NCBI RefSeq assembly: GCF_029168945.1
Contig: NC_083602.1
Coordinates: forward strand, 74,792,600-74,856,599
Reading direction: 5' to 3'
From: Cannabis sativa
Lineage: Eukaryota > Streptophyta > Magnoliopsida > Rosales > Cannabaceae
DNA length: 64,000 nt
Position numbers and translations under genes: made by a program. The notes below the pieces were generated by a model that saw nothing but the letters and a program-made list of their open reading frames with translations, was not told where the DNA came from and did no database searches. Numbering within the stretch: the first letter of the stretch is position 1; each line of letters starts with the position of its first letter. This document shows, piece after piece, positions 11,468 through 21,984 of the stretch.

Positions 11468-12739
11468 TGATGTCGCCCAATTAGTTACACTGCGGTCGCG
11501 GTAGTAAACGGGCTATATGTCGTATCCACAGGGAGGTAAATTACCACTAAAGATTAGTATAAATAGAAAATGATAGAAATATGAATGACCTAAAAATAAT
11601 AAAATGATGAGTTAAAAAGTGTGATGAGATAAAGAGTTTGGTAAGGTGGAAATGTAGTTATGCAAATCCTATTTTAATACCGATATTAATTCAAAATACA
11701 GTTGTAATTCTACACCATTAATTACAACTGGAAGATATATATATTATGAGCACAAATTAATTAATCTTGCATAAATTGAACATCACTTCTAACTTAAGAG
11801 CATATCATATTATATATCATAAATCGACAAAATACCACTATTGGCAGAATGCAGTAAACGACATAAAATATAATAAATATACCAAAATATTAATAGCCTA
11901 ACTTACATAAGAAAAGCATGACTGAACTTATATAAAAGATACTATTAACTTTGGAAGAAAAATTAGAAGATGAAGAACAATTTAATAAATGAGATATGGA
12001 GATGAAACACAAAAAAAATCAATATCAATAATAGACCCAAATAAGAATTACAAAAGCTACACTCTAACCTCACCAATATTACTATTTTAATACACTCATT
12101 TTTATCACTAAAATAAGTATAGATAAAATAGTAATAAGAGAGAAAAATAAAATGACAAAATAATTTTTTACTCTCTCTAAAATCTGATATCATTTACAAT
12201 GCCAAAGGGTACTATTTATAGTCACACTTTGCTCTCCAAAATGGTATTTGCGTGTGTTATTTAGTGGAGAAAATGGCTTTGAAAGTTGATGAAATGGTGT
12301 TATGGGCATCAGGTGGAGTGGGGACTGCCGAGGGGGTTCGTGTCTTCAGCTGTTGTTAAGAGTGATTGGCCACGTTTTGTAATTGAAATGAGATATGTTT
12401 TCTCGATGACATGTGATGAATGAAGATTAAGATTGTAAGCCCAATTGTCTCAAGCCCATTTAAACTTATCACCATGTTAATGAATCTCCAACGTAAGCCA
12501 TTTGAAATGAAGAAATGGATATGGCTTGGGCCAATTCATTGGATTCACAATTGTACTTTTTACCTCTTCTTATTAATTCTATCATTTATACACCAAATAT
12601 GAAAAATAACATAAAATCTTTATAAATTAAATATTTTCATTTAAAATAATTTAATAATTCAAAACATGAAAATAATTAATTAAATTAATTTTATATCTAC
12701 AATTAAAGACTTAAAATGTACAAATTTCAATCTTAATCA
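11468..12739 (-). repeat. 5' LTR of F
   Basis: 1272 bp, paired with 6977-8248, followed on the minus strand by the PBS. The right edge abuts TSD copy ACAAC (12740-12744). Confidence 0.93.
12213..12220 (-). promoter_or_regulatory. TATA box of F 5' LTR
   Basis: Minus-strand TATAAATA in the context ACTATAAATAG, a likely core promoter for the F transcript. Confidence 0.6.
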
Positions 12740-12821
12740 ACAACCTTCCCAATCGGCCTGGGAATATCTCATGTATATACCCTTAAAATATTACATAGTT
12801 GAACTTTACACTAATTAAAAA

Positions 12822-13721
12822 ATGAATGAAGAAAATCATCGTCAATTTGAATATTTGTATCCATTATATCTTGCTTCATTAAACAATGAAAATTCTAGTG
12901 CTACTTAAGGTACTAGTAATTTCATCGAACTAGAATTTAGTGATGGGGAGGAAGCTTTCCAATACTACTCTTTTCATAAGAGTGAGAGTTTCAAAAAGTG
13001 GAAGACTTGGTACGAGTCTCATCGACCACGTCCTTGTGAACATACATCATCTGGTGCACATCCCTATGATGAAGAGAAAGAACAATCCTACAACTCTTAC
13101 TATCAAAATAGTCTTAATGATTATAGTTGGAAGCCTGAGTACGACTATAATCCATTATATGAGTGGAATTATGAAGATGAAGATCCTTCGAATTCTCATA
13201 ACTCTCAACATCCATACACTCATTCCCTAAATGAGAATATTGTTGAGTTACAAGAATCTATGGTGATAAATTGTGAGATGATGAAAGACTTACTTGCTGA
13301 GCTGAAACAAATTAAACAGGAATTGAGCAAGTTATCTGGTCACCTGGTAAGTTCGCGTGCTAATGGTTTTCCTCTACAACCGCTGAATGAAACCTTTCAC
13401 AATTTTGACGAGGTAAGTGTCACCTCTACCACTAGTGGTGAAAATTTTGAAGAATCAACTCTACTAAGTACATATGAGGGTTACCATACTGATGTGGTAC
13501 CCACATTATTCATAAAGGAGGATGATATCACCACTATCTGGAATGAAGCTCTCTTTCATTCTCTCATTCTTCCCCTAATTCTGGATGAAACGAAATGCTA
13601 TCATACTGATGTGATAGACAAAGTCATTGAGGAAATTAGAAAATTATTTTCACCTAGTCATTTACACTATTTCCTCTATGACTTAGACAATGCCCCTTTT
13701 CTTTTTCTTGACTGTAACTAA
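12822..13721 (+). pseudogene. Private ORF of G, homologue of F ORF, broken
   Basis: ATG at 12822 opens a 300-codon frame with one in-frame stop TAA at 12906-12908 and a shortened C-terminus: a small deletion near 13706 shifts the frame relative to F. Order as in F: acidic Tyr/Trp-rich region with one YSWKPEYDYNPLYEWN copy, the helix MMKDLLAELKQIKQELSKL with heptad-like leucines, a Ser/Thr/Glu linker, then YHTDVIDKVIEEIRKLF and YFLYDLDN. No retroviral domain is recognised. Conservation of the reading frame between two separately inserted, diverged elements suggests that the protein was once under selection in an active lineage. Function unknown. Confidence 0.75.
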
Positions 13722-14035
13722 TGCTTCTATTTTTGAGACACGAGATAAAAAGATAATCATTGTTGATACTGAATAGTCAAGAATATTAAGTTGGTAAGCC
13801 CACCTGAGGAGACTTGTCTCCGGTTTGCCAAGACTAATCAGGTTCTATCTTTCCTTGCTTTCATTTATTTTCGCTATGATTTAACTTTTGTTTTGTTCGT
13901 TTATTTCTTCCTTTAGTTTTATTTTTCTAAGAATCAATATCATGTCATTTTTTTATTGGCTCACTCTCTCAAAGTGTTCTCATTTCATGCATTTCATGTA
14001 TATATTTTTAAACAATGAGGAGATTGTCTGATTTT

Positions 14036-14047
14036 AGTTGGGGGTGG
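14036..14047 (+). other. Internal polypurine-tract-like site in G
   Basis: AGTTGGGGGTGG, nearly identical to the terminal tracts of F and G and conserved at the same interior position in F. Confidence 0.5.
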
Positions 14048-14753
14048 TGAGCATATTCAAGCATGCTTATTAATTTTTGTCATATTAATATTTTATGGTC
14101 AAATTTTTCAAAAATTACCCATTTATTCTTGTAAAATATTATTTTCAAGCTAATTTTTGCAATCTTTATTGCTTATTTTTCTCGAGTTATAAAATGTACA
14201 TGCCAAACTTTGTGGTAAGATGGTTGTTAGCACATTTTTTCTTAGAAAATTTTCCAAGTTTAAGTGTTCATATTTTTGTGAGTGGAGAGATTTAAGAAAA
14301 TAACTTTTGAATTATTATTGATTCTTAGAAATGGTTATAATTATTTTGGACATGGTACTAGGGTTTGATTGGATGTTGCTTTAAGTGATATTTTTTATAG
14401 ATAAATCTTATAGGGAGCCTTTTTGTAATTATTTTCTTGTTGTAAAAAAAAAAAAGGAAACAAGAGCAACATTTCCATCATTACATGTTGCCTCTTGTTC
14501 AAAAAAAAAAACAACAAAAAAAAAAACAAAAGAAAAAATAGAAAAAAAGAAAGAAATAAAAAAGAAAAAGAAAAAAGAAAAGAAAAAAAAGTTTGTAGTA
14601 TTTCATTTTTTATTTTTTTTTGTTTTGGCTCCTAGAATAAATGTAAGAGATTGTCTATTTTTCGTTTGAAAATCCTGAAAAGTTGGTTTGTGGTACTCTT
14701 ATGGTGGTTTGTCCAAATAATTCATAATCTATTTTCGTTCCAATATTTATTTA

Positions 14754-15078
14754 GGGATTATTTCACAAAAACATAAAAACAACAAAAAAATTACAAAAAT
14801 ACGGTTTCACGGAATTTTAAACATTTTTACGATTTTTTAATTTTATTTACATAAAATACGGTCTTTTTTATGTTGTAATCTTGTTAATTTTTTGTTGATT
14901 TTTGTTATATGTATGTTATTTTTTGTTGTTATTTTGATGTTACTTTTATGTAACTTTCTTGTTGATTTTATGTTGTTTTCGTGTTATTTTTTGGAAAACC
15001 GTAAAAATGTAAAAAAATATTCTTTGAACGTAAAAATGTAAATATTTTACAAAAAATGGTGCATTATGTAATTACTCC
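14754..15078. mobile_element. MULE-type MITE, 9-bp TSD ATTTATTTA
   Basis: A 325-bp segment present in G but absent from F. It is flanked by perfect 9-bp repeats ATTTATTTA (14745-14753, 15079-15087). The ends, GGGATTATTTCAC and the reverse complement of GTAATTACTCC, are roughly inverted. A 9-bp duplication is typical of Mutator-like elements. No coding capacity. Confidence 0.75.
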
Positions 15079-15444
15079 ATTTATTTAATTGTTTGTCCTA
15101 ATATGTCATATCCATTCGAGTGCTCACTTTTCAATTTCCAACTCCATCAGCGAAATCTTTAGCCGTGAATAAATATTTTCAATGACTTGTGAGGCTAATG
15201 GAGTTGAGACTTTCACTTGGTACATTTTTCGAAAGTATTTATGTGCTATGGTTTGTGATAACAAGGCTCAGGTTTGGTGCATACACTCACAACTAGATTT
15301 ATTCAAGGTAATTTTGTATGGTTCTTATTGGCTTGTTACTACTATTTTTTTTGAATATTTGTGTATTTTTAAACTTTTTGACCTGAAAATATTATTTTGA
15401 CATTCTTTTTGTTCACTTGAATTGCTAGGGACTAGCAATAAGCT

Positions 15445-15456
15445 AGTTGAGGGTTG
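15445..15456 (+). other. Polypurine tract of G
   Basis: AGTTGAGGGTTG directly before TGATTATGG, the start of the 3' LTR. It corresponds to AGTTGGGGGTTG in F. Confidence 0.75.
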
Positions 15457-15681
15457 TGATTATGGCTCAAATTTGTACATTTAAAGCCATTAACTATGCA
15501 TATAAAATTAATATAAATTAAATATTCCGTAATTTTAATAGTAAATTTATTTTATTTGAAATATTTAATTTACTTTAATTTTATGTTATTTTTTTTTAAA
15601 AAAAAAAAGTGGTAAAAGGAAAATACAAAAATTCAATTTCAAAAGGCCCATAAAGACAATGCAATCTCATCTTTTAATCAT

Positions 15682-17146
15682 GGGTTGAGATGCAAAATGA
15701 CCCTAAATTTGGTAACTAAGTTAGTAAATGTCCACTTTTTAAAAAAATTAAGAAAATGGCCGAATCTAATAAATTAGCTAATAAAAATTATAAAAATAGA
15801 TTTATCACATATTTTTTTAAAAAAATATATATATAATAACAAAATTAAGTTACATAATTTTTTTTAGTATTGCATATTATTATATTGTAACAAAAATAAA
15901 TAGATAGTATTAGATATATCGTAGTACAGAAAATTAATATACTGTAGTAATAAAATTATATACCACATAGAAATTATAACAATACTAAATTAATACTCAA
16001 AAAATATATATATCATGCTAACAAAATTATATATATCACCATTAAAATATGAATACATACCAAAAAATTTATATACAATAAAATAAAAACTAAATATCAT
16101 ATTAAATATAAATAATATATTATAGACAACAAAAATCATATACCATACAATAAAATATATATACCTACAATAAAAAATAAAACAAAATAATATAATATTA
16201 TTTAAAAAAATTATATATATCATATTAACAAAATTATATATCACCTTTATGTATACTAAAATAAAAACTAAACATGCATTATCTAAAATAAAATGATATA
16301 CTATACAATAAAACTTATATACCGTATAACATAAAATATATACCTTACAATAAAAATATATATAATAATAACAACAAATAAAAATAAAAATATATAAGAT
16401 GCTAATAAAATTATATATCATGTCAACAAAAATACAATAGAAAATAAAACTTAAATATTAATTATTTAAAATAAATTATATACCGTATAACAAAAAATAC
16501 ATATACCATACACCAAAACATATATACAAAAAATAATAATAATAAAAATATAGATTACTAATACATATATATAAATATGTATGTATACTATGCTAACCAA
16601 ATTATATACCACAATTAAAATATATATACCATGACCATTGTATATAATAAAATAAAAATTAATTAAATATTATTTAAAATAAATAATCATACAATCAAAA
16701 AATATAAAAATAATAATTAAATATATGTAACATGGCAATAAAATTATATACATACATTAAAATATTTTTATTATGCTAATAAAATTATATACCACTATTA
16801 TACATATCATAATAAAAAATAAATATCATCTAAGAATAATAATATACTATACAACAAAATAAAAATATACCGTACAACAAAATCTATATACCAGCAACCC
16901 AAAACAACTCATAAAAAATTAAAAGAATTGACATAACTTTAAAATAAAAAAGATTTTAACAAAACTAATATAGATATACCATAATGTTTAAATAATTTGC
17001 TTCTAATTCTAAAAAAAAAAAAAAATTGAAATAAGGACATTTACTAATATAGTCTTATGATTTAGGGCCATTTGCTATATTTTTTTTGAAAAGAGGACAT
17101 AAACTAACATACTCCTATGATTTTGGACCATTTACTATAATTTTCC
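15682..17146. mobile_element. Non-autonomous MULE-like element, 9-bp TSD TTTAATCAT
   Basis: 1465 bp flanked by perfect TTTAATCAT (15673-15681 and 17147-17155). The first 60 bases, with AAAATGACCCTAAAT and AGTAAATGTCC, are similar to the reverse complement of the last 60 bases. A second copy of that terminal motif lies just inside the right end (about 17030-17085). The interior is AT-rich with recurring motifs such as ACAAAATTATATA. The minus-strand frame at 15990-16421 is low-complexity and not a gene. The 9-bp duplication and TIRs indicate the Mutator superfamily; no transposase is encoded. Confidence 0.82.
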
Positions 17147-17441
17147 TTTAATCATCAACATCACCAACATGGCCTAATGCCCATAATTTGCTTCACGTGG
17201 CCCAAGTTTCCAAAGTCCAAACCAGAATGGACCATATATATACATATGTTAGTATTACTAGCTCAACATATGTGCGAGTGGACTTCTTCTGCAGACGCAA
17301 GTACCACGTCAAACCCACTTTTTCCCCCCACTCCGCCTGACGCAAATGGGACATTTTGTCTTCCACTTTTCTCAGCTTTTTCTGCCATTTATCTTACTAA
17401 ATGGTACACGAAAATACCATATTTGAGGAGAAAATTTACAC

Positions 17442-17449
17442 TATAAAAA
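17442..17449 (+). promoter_or_regulatory. TATA box of G 3' LTR
   Basis: TATAAAAA after ACAC, the counterpart of 5607-5614. Confidence 0.5.
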
Positions 17450-18148
17450 AAAACTAAATACAATGAAAAGGGCATCAAATTTTAGAGAGAGTAAAAAATC
17501 ACTTTGTCATTTTATTTTTCTCTCTTATTATTATTTATTTATACTTATTTTAGTGATAAAAATGAGTATATTAAAATAGTAATATTGGTGAGGTTTAGAG
17601 TGTAACTTTGTACTTCTTATTCTTAATATTGATATTGATTCTTTTGTGATCCATCTCTATATCTCATTTATTAAATTGTTCTTCATCTTCTAATTTTTCT
17701 TCCAAATTTAATAGTATCTTTTATATAAGTTCAGTCATGCTTTTCTTATGTAAGTTAGGATATTAATTATTTTGGTGTATTTATTATATTGTATGTCGTT
17801 TACTGCATTCTGCCAACAGTAGTATTCTGTAAATTTATGATATATAATATGATATGCTGTTAAGTTAGAGGTGAGATTCAATTTATTCAAGATTATTCAA
17901 TTTGTGCTCATAACATATATATCTTCTGGTTGTAATTAATGGTGTAGTATTGCAACTGCGTTCTGAATTAATATCGGTATTGTAATAGGATTTGCATAAC
18001 TACATCTCTACCTTACTAAGCTCTTTATCTGATCATCCTCTTTCTCATCATTTTATTATTTTTAATTCATTCACATTTCTATCATTTTCTATTTATACTA
18101 ATCTTTAGTGGTAATTTACCTCCCGATGGATACAACATATAGCCCATT

Positions 18149-19451
18149 TGTTAGAAATATTTTACTAGGATCTAGATTTACTACCAAGTATGTTTGATTA
18201 ACATCCTAATATGAATTCTAAAACAATGAAATAAACACATAAGAGTTTAAGAAAACCTTACATTGGGTGTAGCGGAATATTATGACTCCTTCCATTCAGA
18301 TCTCTAGCCCTTGATTCCTTTCTGTAGCAGAGCATTATCAAGATCTGAATCTGGATCTCTTTCTCTCCTTCTTTGATGCTGATTCTCCTTCTTGTTGGTT
18401 GATTTTCCACAGTCTTACATACTATGATTGAGGTACCACTTGATGTGTGTGGGCACTACTCATTCACTCAAGGGTTTCGAAATATTGAAGAGAAGAAAAG
18501 AAAGAGGAAAGTGGTGGCTCAGGAATTCACTCTGAAAAGAATGAGATGCAATTGTGTGTTGTTTCCTGAAGCCATTACTTTCTATTTATAGAATGCCCTC
18601 TAGGTTTAGGTTAGAATTGTGTGGCATTAAAATAATGGAAAAAATAAAATGGTAAACCTCTTGCATAGTGGGCGGCCCATATAAGGAAATTGGGCCTCAC
18701 TTTGTAACTTTCCCATTTTGTTATTTTTCATTCCCATTTTTCTCAAAAATGCCAATTTTCCAATTTAACCTTTTAAATGCCAATTCTAATTATTTAATAA
18801 CTTAAAAATAATTATTAAATAATATTTCCATTTAATATATTTATTAATTAGACATATAAAGTCTCTTAATTAATAAATAAATAAACCTAGAATCTCTTTT
18901 CTTTACAATTTCGCCCTTGCTTAGTGAAAATTCATAAAGTAGACATAGTCTAACTTTTAGAATTATAATTGATTAATTAAAATCAATTAACTGAGTCTTA
19001 CAAGCAGTATGGTCTCAACTAGTATGGGGACCATGGGTCTATATAACCGAGCTTCCAATAAGTCGAATCGAATTTACCAAGTAAATTCCCTAACTTATTA
19101 ATTCCTTATTGAATCCACTCTTAGAACTTGGAATTGCACTCTCAGTCATATAGAACGCTCTATATGTTCCACGATATAGACACGTAGTTATCCATTATTA
19201 TAATCCTAATTTGATCAATGATCCTCTATATAGATGATTTACACTGTAAAGGGATTAAATTACTGTAACACCCTACAATATATTTTATCCTTAAACCACT
19301 TAACCCTGTATAAAAGATATTTCAGCTAAGTGAAATGAGTACTCCACCATTTATTTTCGTTTGGTTAAGCTCGAAGGAAATCATTCTTTACTTTCTATTC
19401 GCCAGATAGAAGCTATAGATTCCATATTTATGTTAGCGCTCCCACTCAATT
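18149..19451 (-). repeat. H left arm: B-type LTR fragment, first part
   Basis: Reverse complement matches 54330-55628 of element B along its length, with substantial divergence, so it is an older copy of that LTR family. It breaks at CAATT, the target of element A. Confidence 0.85.
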
Positions 19452-20580
19452 TGTAAAGCCCGCTTAGTTAATTTGGAAATTAGCAGTTGTTTATGTTAAT
19501 CAGGAAATTATTTATAGCTATTTAAATAATTTATCATGGATATTTATGGAATTCAGATATGCATATTTATGTCATCAGCAGTTTTTATATTTCGCATTTC
19601 CGGTGTCCGGTATTTTGGAACGCGGCGTTTGGCTCAGTAGAAATCACAACTTAGTATGTTAGTATTTTGGGGACGGGTTTTAGACATTGGGAATGTCGGG
19701 AATGGCCGGGAATTTAGAATGTCCCAAAAATACCCCTTTAGTATGATTTTCATGATTTTATGGTGGAGGGGCAAAATGGTCTTTTTGCCCCATTAATATT
19801 TTGTCTTATGTGATTTTTGTAAATGGAAATTAAATATTATTTGGTTATTTTGAGTTGGCTGAAATAAGTTTAGTTATATGACAATTTTCTTTTAATTTCC
19901 CTCATTTCTCAACACTTAGAAAAAATAGAAAATTTTCCAACAAAACTCTTTCTTTTCCTCTTCACTTTCGGCTGGGTATTGTGGGGTGCAAAGCTGGGTT
20001 TTTTCTTCATTTCTCTAAGCTAAATTCATCCTAATTGTGAGCTCTTGATTGTGGTAGGTGATTCTAACCCTTTCTCCTTTAATTTCTTGAAAAACTATGT
20101 GAAAAATTATGATGCATGCATGTTGTTTTAGATGTTGTTGCTGCTGTAATTTTGTGGTTGATTTGTGTAGTTCAAGCATGTTATTTTGATAGGATTTAAG
20201 CTATGTTGAAAGCATGATAGTTAGATTGAGCTAAGCTTTGTTGTTTTTATAAAAAAAAAAAAAGTATGAATTTTGGATGGAAAGTGTTGTGTTTATGTTC
20301 TGTGTTGTTGCTGTTGTTCTTGTTAGTTTGCAGAGGTTAGATTATGCTTAGTTATGTTGAATTATGTTGGTTTGCATGCTTGTTTAGGTGGTTTGCTCAA
20401 GCTTGAGTTTGGAACTCAAAGCTTGAGCTCCAATGGCAAAATTTGTATGTGTGGTTTCTGGGTAGGTTTGTTGCCTTGGATTTGTTATTTGGGACCTATA
20501 GAGGAGGTCTGGAAAGTTTGGGATCAATTGGGGTTAAATTGGTCGAGATATGGGAATTTTTGGTTGCTGCCTGCGAGGAA

Positions 20581-20668
20581 CCGGAATTCCGGTTGAGCAT
20601 CCGGAATTCCGGATGGGGTTCAGAATTTTCCCAGAACCGGAATTCCGGTTGGGCAACCGGACTTCCGG
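20581..20668 (+). repeat. CCGG-N4-CCGG palindrome array in A 5' LTR
   Basis: Four 12-mers: CCGGAATTCCGG at 20581, 20601 and 20637, and CCGGACTTCCGG at 20657. Spacings are 20, 36 and 20 bases. The array recurs at 27792-27879 in the 3' LTR. Confidence 0.85.
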
Positions 20669-21199
20669 ATGGGGGATTTTTCAGAACCCTAGTTTTCCTC
20701 GTTTTTGGGTTTTTAGGGGTATTGCCATGCTTTTTATCGATAGGGAAACTTTTAGTTTCAAGTTTTAGTCCCCGGGAAGTGATTTAGCATGTCGCTTATA
20801 GCGTTGTGATTTTTATGGTTTAGGAGCCAGTAATCCGCCGTTCAGCTTCAGTTCCAGTCGAGTTGGCCAACACACCTGAAATCGGAATCCAGGTAAGATT
20901 AGTATAACAGTATGCATATGTAGTTTACATGTTTAGCGTGCATGTAGGAAGCCTGTTAGTTTACATTAGATATGTATTTAGGCTTCGAACCACCCAACCC
21001 TGTCACGTCGGTACGAGTGGAGTATGACCGACGCCGGAGTATGACCGGTTCGACCGATCAGGCTGACACTGGTTGGTGGTTCAGTGCTATTGACCTATCC
21101 CGTCGGTACAGGCTGGAGTATGACCAGCAGCCGGAGTATGACCGGTTCGACCGATCAGGAGGATACTTGTCAATAGTGCCGTCCCCTGAACGTTCAAAA

Positions 21200-21288
21200 C
21201 TCAGTACCATGTTGGACATGGCAGTAGTGCTCAGTACCATGTTGGACATGGCAGTAGCGGGACTCAGTATCGTGTTGGACACGGCAGT
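21200..21288 (+). repeat. Three tandem hairpin repeats in A 5' LTR
   Basis: Units of about 30 bases, CTCAGTACCATGTTGGACATG and onwards. Each has a 5-bp stem and TTGGA loop (21207-21221, 21237-21251, 21270-21284). The third unit changes CATG/CATG to CGTG/CACG and keeps the pairing. Confidence 0.75.
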
Positions 21289-21705
21289 CAGTTTTATGTA
21301 TGATATTATTATGCTTTTCTTACTGAGTCTGTCGACTCACAGTTTACGTTGCATGTGTAGGTAAAGGCAAGGCAGTTGCTGATGGACCGTGAGCGAGCTT
21401 ATGGGATTGTACATGTCGGGGCGGTTAGGCCTGGAGCGTACGATCCTCGGGACAGCAGGGCTGAGATTTTTGTAACTGTCGTTAGACGACTTTCATTTTG
21501 ATGTAAAAGTGAATAGTTAAAAAGTTTGTAAATATTTTTATAAATCGGGATCCCGAGACTTTTTGGTAAAATGGTTTATAAGTTTAATGAAAAAGCAAAA
21601 TTTTAATTAATCACGTTTTTCCATAAACCTCGTTGATTAGCAACGAGCTGCACAGTATGTTTAAAAATCACGTAATACGCCTAAGTTAGTTAGGGTGTTA
21701 CAATT

Positions 21706-21718
21706 TGGTATCAGAGCC
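21706..21718 (+). other. Primer-binding site of A (tRNA-iMet type)
   Basis: TGGTATCAGAGCC three bases after the 5' LTR end, the common plant PBS complementary to initiator tRNA-Met. Confidence 0.92.
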
Positions 21719-21984
21719 GCCAGGTTGTCTTCCGAAGATCGTCACGACATGTACAATCATCATCAGCAGTTAGCTCGGTTCACGGTTCAGTAAGCCTTTA
21801 TTGCTTTAGTAGTTTATTTTATTCAATTATGAAAAAGAAAAGCCTGTTAGGAAGCATGTTAGTAGCCTGATAGTAGAATAGGCGCATGTTTCATTTCTAG
21901 TTTCCAAATTAAGCGGCATTAGTAAGCTCGCCTTGAATACGACCTGATATGCCAACTCTTGGTTTCGCAGGCGGTTCTAACTAG

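Larger units (their letters stand above)
6977..12739 (-). mobile_element. Non-autonomous LTR retrotransposon F, TSD ACAAC
   Basis: Complete 5763-bp minus-strand element. It has two LTRs of 1272 bp each (starting TGATTAAG, ending GACATCA), an intact tRNA-Asp-type PBS, one ORF region and a polypurine tract. A perfect 5-bp duplication ACAAC flanks it (6972-6976, 12740-12744). I count about a dozen differences between the LTRs, roughly 1 percent, so it is much younger than host element G. It lacks gag, protease, reverse transcriptase and integrase domains that I can recognise. It is probably mobilised by an autonomous Athila-like or related Gypsy element, which is inference from the PBS. Confidence 0.93.
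13722..15456 (+). other. 3' non-coding interior of G
   Basis: Matches 8261-9617 of F in reverse, apart from the MITE at 14754-15078. It includes an A-rich low-complexity stretch (about 14440-14595) and the internal purine tract at 14036. No coding capacity. Confidence 0.65.
5412..18148 (+). mobile_element. Non-autonomous LTR element G, old, with nested insertions
   Basis: G has a partial 5' LTR (5412-6352), a decayed tRNA-Asp-type PBS (6358-6375), one broken ORF (12822-13721), a polypurine tract (15445-15456) and a 3' LTR beginning at 15457. The order matches element F, its closest relative here. It was interrupted by F at 6977-12739, a MITE at 14754-15078 and a MULE-like element at 15682-17146, and its 3' LTR is cut at 18149 by H. 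No reverse transcriptase, integrase or canonical gag is visible, so it needed enzymes in trans. The PBS type is one used by Athila-like Gypsy elements, but assigning G to that lineage is inference. Confidence 0.85.
15457..18148 (+). repeat. 3' LTR of G, interrupted and 3'-truncated
   Basis: Starts TGATTATGG after the polypurine tract. It carries the MULE-like insertion 15682-17146, then continues with sequence matching the 5' LTR (from about 17247). It stops at AGCCCATT, where H begins, so the last LTR bases (the counterpart of about 6312-6352) are missing. Confidence 0.82.
19452..21702 (+). repeat. 5' LTR of A
   Basis: 2251 bp, TGTAAAGCCC...GGTGTTACA. It contains the four-copy palindrome array (20581-20668), repeated GGAGTATGACC motifs (21017-21145), tandem hairpins (21200-21288) and CGGGATCCCG (21547-21556). 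The small open frames at 20354-20787 lie inside the LTR and have no recognisable product. Confidence 0.95.

Noticed and set aside
15990..16421. 143-codon minus-strand frame rich in Ile, Tyr and Phe
   Set aside because: Low-complexity AT-rich core of the MULE-like element; composition alone explains it.
20354..20787. Frames of 72-114 codons inside the A LTR, also at 27564-27998
   Set aside because: They cross the palindrome array, differ between the two LTRs by an indel and match nothing known.
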